Origin: Burkholderiales bacterium
Lineage (GTDB): Bacteria > Pseudomonadota > Gammaproteobacteria > Burkholderiales > Burkholderiaceae_C
DNA length: 64,000 nucleotides
NCBI GenBank assembly: GCA_016000265.1
Contig: JAECRL010000004.1
Span: 74,264-138,263, forward strand
Direction of reading: 5' to 3'
Shown here: positions 45,519 to 53,111 of the stretch, in pieces
How positions within the stretch are numbered: the first letter of the stretch is position 1
Layout: every line of letters begins with the position of its first letter
Position numbers and translations under genes: made by a program
Notes under the pieces: generated by a model
Told to the model about the DNA's origin: nothing
The model's input: only the letters and a program-made list of their open reading frames with translations
Database searches by the model: none

Positions 45519-46556
45519 GTGCCCCCGCGGCGCCGCTTCCTGCGCCGGCTGCTGCCCGCCGCCACGGCCCTGGCCGCCACCCCGACGCTGACGCTGACGG
45601 GCTGCGCCAGCTGGCCTGACGCCGGGTCGGCCCAAAGCCGCGCCCTGCTGGCCCAGCCCCCCGCCGGGTTGCCCCGTCGGGTGCGGCTGGACGCCACCCC
45701 CTTCTTCCCCCAGACCGAGCTGCAATGCGGCCCGGCCACGCTGGCCACGCTGCTCCACGCAGCGGGCCGCGCCGTGACGCCCGCCACGCTCGGCCCCCAG
45801 CTCTTCGTGCCCGAACGCGGCGGAAGCCTCCAGCTGGAGATGCTCGCCGCCGCGCGCCGGCACGACGCCATCGGCACCTGCCTGCCGCCGCGGCTGTCGG
45901 CCGCCCTCCTCGAGCTGGCCGCCGGCCACCCCGTGGGCGTCATGCAGAACCTGGGCCTGGCCATCGCCCCGCTGTGGCACTTCGCCGTGCTCATCGGCTT
46001 CGACCTCGACCGCACCGAGGTGACGCTGCGCTCGGGCACCACGCGCGAGCTCACCCTGGACCTGCTCACCTTCGAGCGCACCTGGGCCCGCGCCGAGCGC
46101 TGGGCCTTCGTCGCCCTCGCCCCCGAGGCCCTGCCCGCTCAGGCCGAAGTCGCCGCCGTGCGCGAAGGCCGCCTGGGTTTCGAGCGCGTCGCCCCCATCG
46201 AGCGCGCCGTGCTGGCCTGGCAGTCGGCCGCCCGCCGCTGGCCCGACGACCTGGTGCTCGGCATGGGCCTGGGCAACACCCTGGTCCAGGCGGGCCGGCT
46301 GGCCGAGGCCGCCCAGGCCTTCGAGCGCACCGCCCACGCCAGCGACGCCGCGGCGGCCTGGAACAACCTCGCCAGCGTGCAACTGCAGCGCCGCCAGCTG
46401 CCCCAGGCCCGCGAAGCCGCGCGCCGGGCCGTGCTGCGCGCCACCGTGGCCGAACCCGCCTGGCTGCCCGCCGCCCAGGCCACGCAGGCCGAAGTCGATG
46501 CCGCTTGCGCCACAATCACGCCCATCCAGAAGCCGGAGGGCACAACATGCCAGTGA
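45519..46556 (+). CDS. PA2778-family cysteine peptidase lipoprotein with TPR-like repeats
   Basis: About 345 residues. Signal peptide with lipobox TLTGC. The C39-like peptidase domain has ETELQCGPATLATLLH written in the gene as TELQCGPATLATLLH (catalytic Cys) and LWHFAVLIGFD (His). The C-terminal third has TPR-like repeats (LGNTLVQAGRLAEAAQAFER; WNNLASVQLQRRQLPQAREA). It follows the PA2779-type gene by under 20 bases. Start TTG 45507 or GTG 45519; the latter gives a normal signal peptide. The 3' end overlaps the ParA gene by 10 bases. Confidence 0.85.
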   Translation: MPPRRRFLRRLLPAATALAATPTLTLTGCASWPDAGSAQSRALLAQPPAGLPRRVRLDATPFFPQTELQCGPATLATLLHAAGRAVTPATLGPQLFVPERGGSLQLEMLAAARRHDAIGTCLPPRLSAALLELAAGHPVGVMQNLGLAIAPLWHFAVLIGFDLDRTEVTLRSGTTRELTLDLLTFERTWARAERWAFVALAPEALPAQAEVAAVREGRLGFERVAPIERAVLAWQSAARRWPDDLVLGMGLGNTLVQAGRLAEAAQAFERTAHASDAAAAWNNLASVQLQRRQLPQAREAARRAVLRATVAEPAWLPAAQATQAEVDAACATITPIQKPEGTTCQ

Positions 46557-47164
46557 TCGTGGTCGCCAACCCCAAAGGCGGCGTGGGCAAGTCCACGCTG
46601 TCGAGCAACATCGCGGGCTGCCTGGCTCGCCAGGGCCACGTGGTGATGCTGGGTGACGCCGACCGCCAGCAATCGTCGCTCCTGTGGCTGCAACTGCGCG
46701 CCGCCCACCTGCCCCGCATCCAGGGCTGGGACATCGGTGAAGACCACATCGCCCGCCCGCCCAAAGGCACGACGCACGTGGTGCTCGACACCCCCGCGGG
46801 CCTGCACGGCAAGGCGCTCGACGCCGTCATGAAGCTGGCCGACAAGGTCATCGTGCCGCTGCAAGCCAGCGTTTTCGACATCTACGCCACGCAGGATTTC
46901 ATCCGCTCGCTGGCCAAGAAAAAACGCGCCGAGGGCACCGAGCTGGCCGTGGTGGGCAACCGCATCAAGGACCACACCAAGGCCACCGAACACCTCCAGC
47001 AATTCCTCGACACGCTGGACGTGCCCTTGCTGACCATGCTGCGCGACACGCAGAACTACGCCCACCTCGCGGCCCATGGCCTGAGCCTGTGGGACGTGCC
47101 CGCCCACAAGGTCGAAAAAGACCTGAACCAGTGGCAAGCCATCGTGGACTGGCTGGCGCGCTGA
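46547..47164 (+). CDS. ParA-family ATPase, orphan
   Basis: 205 residues. Deviant Walker A motif NPKGGVGKSTLSSNIA at the N-terminus, Walker A' region GDADRQQS, and Walker B VVLDTPAG. Length fits the small ParA/MipZ-like or chromosomal ParA-like group that positions cellular cargo. No ParB gene or parS-like repeat is visible. GGAGG precedes the ATG at 46547, inside the end of the peptidase gene, so translation is probably coupled. Target cargo unknown. Confidence 0.88.
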   Translation: MPVIVVANPKGGVGKSTLSSNIAGCLARQGHVVMLGDADRQQSSLLWLQLRAAHLPRIQGWDIGEDHIARPPKGTTHVVLDTPAGLHGKALDAVMKLADKVIVPLQASVFDIYATQDFIRSLAKKKRAEGTELAVVGNRIKDHTKATEHLQQFLDTLDVPLLTMLRDTQNYAHLAAHGLSLWDVPAHKVEKDLNQWQAIVDWLAR

Positions 47165-47166
47165 GC

Positions 47167-48375
47167 TCAGCGAAGCCGCGTGGGCTCGCAGGCCTGAAAA
47201 CCGAATCCGTGGCGCCCGCCTGCCTTGGCCTGGTACAGGGCCGCATCGGCGGCGGCCAGCAGCTCCTGGGCCGAGGCGCCTGAGCCGGGCCGCAGCACCG
47301 AGCCGCCCACGCTGACCGTGACGTGCGCCGCCGCAGGAGACGCCCCGTGCCGCAGCGCCACCCGGTCCACCTGCTCGATCAGGCGCCGCGCCAGCTCCCG
47401 CGCGCCCTCCGCGTCGGTGTCGGGCAGCAGGGCCACGAACTCCTCGCCGCCATAGCGCGCCACGAGGTCGGCCGGCCGCTTCACCACGCTCGACAGCGCC
47501 TGCGCCACCTGAGCCAGGCACCCATCGCCCGCGGGGTGACCGTGGTGGTCGTTGAAGGCCTTGAAGTGATCGACGTCGATCATCAGCAACGCCAGCGGGT
47601 GAGCGCCGCGCCGCGAACGCTCCCACTCGCGCTGCAGCACCTCGTCGAAATGACGCCGGTTCGCCAGGCCCGTGAGCCCGTCGCGCCGGGCCATCTCGGC
47701 GAGCTCCAGGTTCAGGCGCTGCACCTCCTTGCGCTCCCGCTCCAGCAACATCGCCTGCAGGAAGGCCATGCGGTCCTTGTCCTCCAGGATCATGGCCACG
47801 AACAGGCAGACGCCACTGGTCAGCAGGTAATGGCCGAGGAACATCCAGGCGTAGCGCCCATCGGCCAGCCAGGGCGCCATGGCAAAGGCCGACAGACCGA
47901 GCAGGAAGCCCATCAAGGCCGCCCTCAGCGACAACTGCAAGGCCAGCATGCCGATCAACACCACCAGCATGGTGATGTAGACCTGGTTGGCCGCAAGCAA
48001 CCCGTCGCGCATCAGGAAGCCCGCACCGATCTTGGTGAAGACGATCAGGCCATAACAAAAAGGGATCCAGGCGTCGGGGCGCAGCTGCCAGCGGGGGCGG
48101 CGCGCCAGCACCAAGCCCCCCATGCCGAGCAGCAAGGCCAAGCCCTCGGCGCGCGCGTACACCCGCAGGTCGGCGCCATGCAGGCGCTCGGCATGGAACA
48201 GCCAGGTGAAGCCCAGGCAACCGACGTAGGCCAGCACCAGCAGCGGCGACCACATGGACACCAGCCGAGCGAACTCATCGCGTCGCTGGTCTTCGTAGGC
48301 CTCGGCCAGTGAGGGCGGGATCGAAGGCAGCCATCGCCGCCGAGCCAAAGGCCCCTGTGTTTCGTGCTTCTTCAA
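47167..48375 (-). CDS. Membrane diguanylate cyclase
   Basis: 402 residues. Six or so membrane helices (about 40-205), a short coiled coil (LERERKEVQRLNLELAEMAR), and a GGDEF domain with an active-type site ARYGGEEFVALLP near residue 310. RPAD five residues before the GGEEF is a product-inhibition I-site. It should make c-di-GMP from two GTP at the inner membrane, with feedback inhibition. Convergent with the ParA gene with a 2-base gap. Confidence 0.93.
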   Translation of the reverse strand: MKKHETQGPLARRRWLPSIPPSLAEAYEDQRRDEFARLVSMWSPLLVLAYVGCLGFTWLFHAERLHGADLRVYARAEGLALLLGMGGLVLARRPRWQLRPDAWIPFCYGLIVFTKIGAGFLMRDGLLAANQVYITMLVVLIGMLALQLSLRAALMGFLLGLSAFAMAPWLADGRYAWMFLGHYLLTSGVCLFVAMILEDKDRMAFLQAMLLERERKEVQRLNLELAEMARRDGLTGLANRRHFDEVLQREWERSRRGAHPLALLMIDVDHFKAFNDHHGHPAGDGCLAQVAQALSSVVKRPADLVARYGGEEFVALLPDTDAEGARELARRLIEQVDRVALRHGASPAAAHVTVSVGGSVLRPGSGASAQELLAAADAALYQAKAGGRHGFGFQACEPTRLR

Positions 48376-48467
48376 TGCAATCGACCCGAACGAGACTCCC
48401 GGCCCATGTTAGTCGCAGGATGTTCCGCGCACCCATCGGTGAAAGCCCGTGCGCCGGCTCCCCCGCC

Positions 48468-49247
48468 TCACCCCAGGCGGGACGCCTGATGCGCCCGACA
48501 CGCCTGGCCAAACGCCTGGAAGATGCGCAGCGACACCGGGTTCTCGTGAGCCAGCCACTCCGGGTGCCACTGCAGGCACAGGTTGAAACCCGCCCCCGGC
48601 CGGCTGAAGGCCTCCACCACCCCGTCCGGTGCCACCGCCTCCAGGCGCAGGCCGTCGGCCAGCCGCTTGACGCCCTGCCCGTGCAGGCTGTTGACCCGCA
48701 CCTCATCACCCTGACGCCCCTCCAGCCCCCGCAGGATCGGCTCCAGCACGCCACCGGGCTGCAAGGTCACCGGGTGGGCCAGCCCGTACTCGCGCTCCAC
48801 GGGCAAGGCGTCGTCGGATCGGTGGTCCATGTGCCCCGGTTGCGCCTGCACCGCCTGGTGCAAGGAGCCGCCCAGCGCCACGTTGACCTCCTGCAGCCCG
48901 CGGCAGATGGCCAGCAGCGGGATGCCCCGCGCCAGCACCGCGCGGATCAAGGGCAAGGTCCAGGCGTCGCGCACCGGATCGAGCGGCAGGGACTCGTCCA
49001 GCACGTCCTCGTCAAAATGGCTCGGGTGCACGTTGGAGGGCGAACCCGTCAACAAGACGCCATCGACGACGTCCAGCAAGGACGGCAACTCCTCGGGCGT
49101 GGCCCCCGGCACCATCAAGGGCACCGCCCCCGCCAGGCGGACGGCCTCCACGTACTTGCGCCCCACCACGTGAAAGGGGTGCCGCCCCAGCACGCGCTGG
49201 CAAGAAGGCACCAGCACCAGGGGGGCCGCAATCGAGTGTGTGTTCAT
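48468..49247 (-). CDS. Class-I glutamine amidotransferase-like hydrolase (peptidase C26, PuuD-like)
   Basis: 259 residues from the ATG at 49247. Catalytic Cys in LLAICRGLQEVNVALGGSLH, His-Glu in CLQWHPEWLA, and LLTGSPSNVHP, which form the family active site. Related to gamma-glutamyl-gamma-aminobutyrate hydrolase of putrescine degradation; no polyamine genes lie nearby, so the substrate is tentative. Confidence 0.88.
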   Translation of the reverse strand: MNTHSIAAPLVLVPSCQRVLGRHPFHVVGRKYVEAVRLAGAVPLMVPGATPEELPSLLDVVDGVLLTGSPSNVHPSHFDEDVLDESLPLDPVRDAWTLPLIRAVLARGIPLLAICRGLQEVNVALGGSLHQAVQAQPGHMDHRSDDALPVEREYGLAHPVTLQPGGVLEPILRGLEGRQGDEVRVNSLHGQGVKRLADGLRLEAVAPDGVVEAFSRPGAGFNLCLQWHPEWLAHENPVSLRIFQAFGQACRAHQASRLG

Positions 49248-49469
49248 GGGGACCCATCTTGCAACCCCTGTGCCACGCCCCGCAAGTCGGCTGCGTGGGG
49301 CGTGCGGCATCCGGGCACCTTGCTCACAACTGCTTGCACTTTGCCTGCCCTCGGACGGCCCCCAAGCGGGGGAGCCCGCCGGGCGCCGAGGCGCTTTTGC
49401 GATAACTTCCCCGCATCGAAGCCCGGGGGCGCCTGAACCCCGGCCGACACACCCCCCAGGGACGGCCTC

Positions 49470-52226
49470 ATGACCGATCTATCCGGCATCCAGCACGCGC
49501 TGGGCGATGCCCTGTCCGGCTTGTTGCCGGGCGGTTTCGACCAACACACCCGCCTGCTGCGCCTGCACACCCCGCTGGGCGCAGACGCGCTGCTGGCCGA
49601 ACGCGCCACCATCCAGGAAAGCCTGGTGCCTTGCGAGCGCCACCCAGCCGCCTGCCACATCACCCTGCAGGCCCTGAGCACCCGCGACGACATCCAGGCC
49701 ACCGAGCTGCTGGGCCAGCCCGCGCACCTCGAGTTGCTCACCGCCAGCGGCGCCTGGCGGCCCTTCCACGGCCACGTCACCCGCTTCGCCCACCTCGGCA
49801 GCGACGGCGGCTTCAGCCGCTACCAGCTCCACATCGAGCCCTGGCTGAGCTTCCTGGGCCACCGCACCGACGCCTGGGTCTTCCAGGACATGAGCGTGCT
49901 CGACATCACCGAGGCCGTCTTCGCCGACCACCAGGCCCAGGGCAGCCTGCAGCCCGCCTGGCGCATCGACGTCGCCGACCGCGAGGCCTTCCCCCGCCGC
50001 TCGCTGTGCGTGCAGTTCAACGAATCCGACCTCGCCTTCCTCAGCCGCCTGTGGGCCGAAGAAGGCCTGTTCGCCTGGTTCGAACACGCGCCCGACGCAC
50101 ACACCCTGGTCCTGGCCGACCACCCCGGCGCCTTCCAGGCCAACGCGCAAAGCCGCATCCGCTACACCCAGGCCGGCGCCACGCTGCGCGAAGACAGCCT
50201 CCAGCACTGGGAAGGCGTGCGCCGCGTCGGCCCCAGCCTGCTGCACACCGCCAGCTGGGACCACCGCCAGGTCGACAGCCACCGTGCGCAAGAGCAGGTG
50301 GCCGAGGCCCACGGCCAGCCCTTCGCCCTGGCCCACAGCGACCAGCCCGGCGCCTACGCCCACGGGTCCCCCGCCCAGGCGGAGCGCCGCGCGCGCCTGC
50401 AGCGCGAGGCCGTGGAAGCCCGCCGCAAGCGCTTCGAAGGCGCGGGCACCGTGCGCACCCTGGCCCCCGGCACCACCTTCGAGCTGCACGACCACGCCGA
50501 GCACGGCTCGCAAGGAGGCAACCGCTTCGTGGTGCTGAGCGTGACGCACGCCGCCCGCAACAACCTGGGCTTCGGCGGCGAACACGCCAACGCCAGCGAC
50601 GAGCCCCTGTATGAAGCCCGCCTGCACGCCCAACGCGCCCACGTGCCCGTGCGCCTGATGCCGCTGGACACCCGCGGGCGACCGGCCCTGAGCAAACCCC
50701 ACGTGACCGGCACCCAGACCGCCCTGGTCGTGGGCCTGGGCGAGCCCGTGCACACCGACCGCGACGGCCGCATCAAGGTGCAATTCCACTGGCAACGCGG
50801 CGCCCAGGGCAGCCACCGCCTGAGCCCCCCCGCGGGCGACAACGCCCCCGCCTCCGACGCCAGCGGCACCTGGGTGCGCGTGGCCCAGCACTGGGCCGGT
50901 GCCAACTGGGGCGGCGCCTTCATCCCCCGCCTGGGGCAAGAGGTGGTGGTCGCCTTCATCGAAGGCGACATCGACCGCCCCGTCGTCATCGGCGCGGCCT
51001 ACAACGGCCAGGGCCAGGACAACGCCGCCGGCAACACCGTGGCCAGCGGCGCGGCCCAGGCCACGGGCAACGCCCCCGCCTGGTTCCCCGGCTCCCAACG
51101 CCAAGGCGCCACCCAAGGCCACGCCCACGCCGCCACCCTCAGCGGCTTCCACAGCCAAAGCCTCGACAGCTCACAAGCCGGAGGCGGTGGCCACAACCAG
51201 CTCGTCATGGACGACACCGGCTCACAAGGCCGCCTGATGCTGCACACCACCCAGGCCCAGACCTGGCTGCAAATGGGCCACCTGCTGCAGCAAAGCGGCA
51301 ACCAGCGCCTGCAGCCGCGTGGCCACGGCCTGGAGCTGCACACCCAGGCCCAAGGCGCCCTGCGCGCCGGCCGCGGCCTGCACCTGAGCACCCACGCCCG
51401 CCAGGGTGGCACCACCGCACGCGCCCAGCCGCTCGACACGCGCGAGGCCGAGCAACAACTGCAAGCCCACGCCGAGCTGCTGCAGGCCCTGCACGCCAAC
51501 GCACAAACCCACCGCGCCCAACTGCCCGGCGAAGCCGCGCCCGACCACCTGCCCGCCCGTCAAGCCCTGGCCGCCACGCTCACCAGCCTGCAGGCCACCG
51601 AAGGGGGCCAAACCAGCGATGCGGACGGCGACACGCCCATCGGCGGCGGCCAAGGCCACATCGACACCTCGGGGCGCCCCGACCTCATCCTCAGCGCCTG
51701 CGCCGACATCCACGCGGCCACCCCGGCCCACAGCGTCATCGCCTGCGGCCAGAACGTCACCCTCACCACCGCCCAGGACGCCAACCTGCTGGCCCAACGC
51801 CACCAGGCCTGGGCCGTCAAAGGCGGCATCAGCCTGTTCACCCGCGGCGAGACCAAAGACACCCAGCGCGGCGTGCAAGACGTCGGCATCAAGCTGCACG
51901 CCGCCAGCGGCAACGTGCGCACCGAAGCCCAGAGCGGGCCCTTCACCCTCACCGCGCAAAAAGCGGTGGACCTGCAAAGCACCACCGCCGACATCGTCAT
52001 CACCGCACCCGAGCGCATCGTGCTCAACGGCGGCGGCGGCTACCTGAAGATCGAAGGCGGCAACATCGAAATCGGCACCAGCGGGCCAGCGACGTTCAAG
52101 GGTGCGGCGAAGGAGTTGACGGGTGGGGGGAGTGCGTCGGCAACTGCCAGCCTCAAAAAGGCCGGAGAGATCAAGGGCTGCGCACAACGCCAAGTCAAAG
52201 GGCTGGATGCCATCACGGAGTTCTGA
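49470..52226 (+). CDS. vgrG: Type VI secretion tip protein VgrG with DUF2345 extension
   Basis: 918 residues. The gp27-like part (about 15-400) has LCVQFNESDLAFLSRLWAEE; the gp5-like OB fold (about 420-520) has VQFHWQRGAQGS, WVRVAQHWAG and IPRLGQEVVVAFIEGD; the DUF2345 region (about 720-870) is a beta-helix-like extension with LQSTTADIVITAPERIVLNG. It forms the spike of the T6SS puncturing device and carries effectors. No tss structural genes lie in the window, so it is an orphan VgrG module. Base composition changes from very GC-rich to mixed near 52090, inside the last 45 codons. Confidence 0.96.
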   Translation: MTDLSGIQHALGDALSGLLPGGFDQHTRLLRLHTPLGADALLAERATIQESLVPCERHPAACHITLQALSTRDDIQATELLGQPAHLELLTASGAWRPFHGHVTRFAHLGSDGGFSRYQLHIEPWLSFLGHRTDAWVFQDMSVLDITEAVFADHQAQGSLQPAWRIDVADREAFPRRSLCVQFNESDLAFLSRLWAEEGLFAWFEHAPDAHTLVLADHPGAFQANAQSRIRYTQAGATLREDSLQHWEGVRRVGPSLLHTASWDHRQVDSHRAQEQVAEAHGQPFALAHSDQPGAYAHGSPAQAERRARLQREAVEARRKRFEGAGTVRTLAPGTTFELHDHAEHGSQGGNRFVVLSVTHAARNNLGFGGEHANASDEPLYEARLHAQRAHVPVRLMPLDTRGRPALSKPHVTGTQTALVVGLGEPVHTDRDGRIKVQFHWQRGAQGSHRLSPPAGDNAPASDASGTWVRVAQHWAGANWGGAFIPRLGQEVVVAFIEGDIDRPVVIGAAYNGQGQDNAAGNTVASGAAQATGNAPAWFPGSQRQGATQGHAHAATLSGFHSQSLDSSQAGGGGHNQLVMDDTGSQGRLMLHTTQAQTWLQMGHLLQQSGNQRLQPRGHGLELHTQAQGALRAGRGLHLSTHARQGGTTARAQPLDTREAEQQLQAHAELLQALHANAQTHRAQLPGEAAPDHLPARQALAATLTSLQATEGGQTSDADGDTPIGGGQGHIDTSGRPDLILSACADIHAATPAHSVIACGQNVTLTTAQDANLLAQRHQAWAVKGGISLFTRGETKDTQRGVQDVGIKLHAASGNVRTEAQSGPFTLTAQKAVDLQSTTADIVITAPERIVLNGGGGYLKIEGGNIEIGTSGPATFKGAAKELTGGGSASATASLKKAGEIKGCAQRQVKGLDAITEF

Positions 52227-52229
52227 GCC

Positions 52230-53111
52230 GTGCCACCGTTTTACCCTGATCGGCAGACCACCGACCTGTTCTCTTTCGCCTTGGTGGACGCCACACACCG
52301 CGATGGGCTGCAGCCCTCATGGACCCAGGTCGTCATCGCACCCACGTTCCTGAAAGACGACACCGACCGCTGCCCAACACTCGTCGATCTGACCTCGATG
52401 GGCAACGGCGAACGAGCTCAATGGTGTGATGCACTCCATCGCGAAACATTGAACCGCGAGGAGGCACGCTCCAGCATGCTGCTGGCTTCTCGGGCGCCAA
52501 TCACCGCGGTTGCACAGCACCTCGCTCAGCGCCTGGTGTTGCGCATGCCCGAGACCGGTCAACGCATGCAATGGCGCTTCTTTGACCCCGGCACCCTCCT
52601 GCAAATGCCTCGAATCCTGGGGCCAGGTGGCATGTCATGGTTGATGGGGCCCGTGTCGTCGGTCGCTGTGCCCTGGGCAGGCGAGTGGACATGTTTGCAG
52701 CAGCCGGAAGCGGCTCGCCCGCATCACTTCTACATGGACGATCACCACTTGGCCGCCCTGCTCCGCGTCGGCGTCATCAACCGGGTCCTGGCCCAGGGAA
52801 GTCCCCCGATGGATGCAACAGACTGGGTCGAGCAATCAGCCGCCATCGACACCTTCGTTCGCCAAGGTCAGGATCAGCACGGCCTGGTCACGCAAGCAGA
52901 TCTGATCGCCTATGCCCTGCATGCCCACACGGTCCACCCTGCGATCCACACCCACCCGCGCATGCGAGCTGTCCTGCAGACACTGCAGAGCGCGAGCCCA
53001 GAAGATGAACTGAACTATCAGGAGCTGACGTGCACGCTGGAGCCCGATGAGTGGCGACACATGGCCGCGGAACTCGAACACCCCAACAGACAGGAAGCCC
53101 CAACGTCATGA
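52230..53111 (+). CDS. DUF4123 (Tap/TEC-type) T6SS effector adaptor
   Basis: 293 residues, GTG start 3 bases after vgrG. SFALVDATHRDGL near the N-terminus, CPTLVDLTSMGNG, and MQWRFFDPGTLLQMPRILG match DUF4123 adaptors. Such proteins chaperone effectors onto their cognate VgrG and are not themselves secreted. The stop overlaps the effector start by 4 bases (ATGA), consistent with coupled synthesis. Confidence 0.82.
   Translation: MPPFYPDRQTTDLFSFALVDATHRDGLQPSWTQVVIAPTFLKDDTDRCPTLVDLTSMGNGERAQWCDALHRETLNREEARSSMLLASRAPITAVAQHLAQRLVLRMPETGQRMQWRFFDPGTLLQMPRILGPGGMSWLMGPVSSVAVPWAGEWTCLQQPEAARPHHFYMDDHHLAALLRVGVINRVLAQGSPPMDATDWVEQSAAIDTFVRQGQDQHGLVTQADLIAYALHAHTVHPAIHTHPRMRAVLQTLQSASPEDELNYQELTCTLEPDEWRHMAAELEHPNRQEAPTS

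Noticed and set aside
45000-47164. Calling the ParA gene a plasmid partition locus or sign of an integrated plasmid.
   Set aside because: No ParB, parS-like repeats, replication gene or mobile-element marks are present.
46139-48253. A 704-codon minus-strand frame spanning the ParA gene and part of the diguanylate cyclase.
   Set aside because: It reads the cyclase gene in the wrong frame and ParA antisense; neither part resembles a protein family.
49479-51158. A 559-codon minus-strand frame opposite vgrG.
   Set aside because: Antisense of a clear VgrG; composition is V/G/A/Q-rich without motifs.
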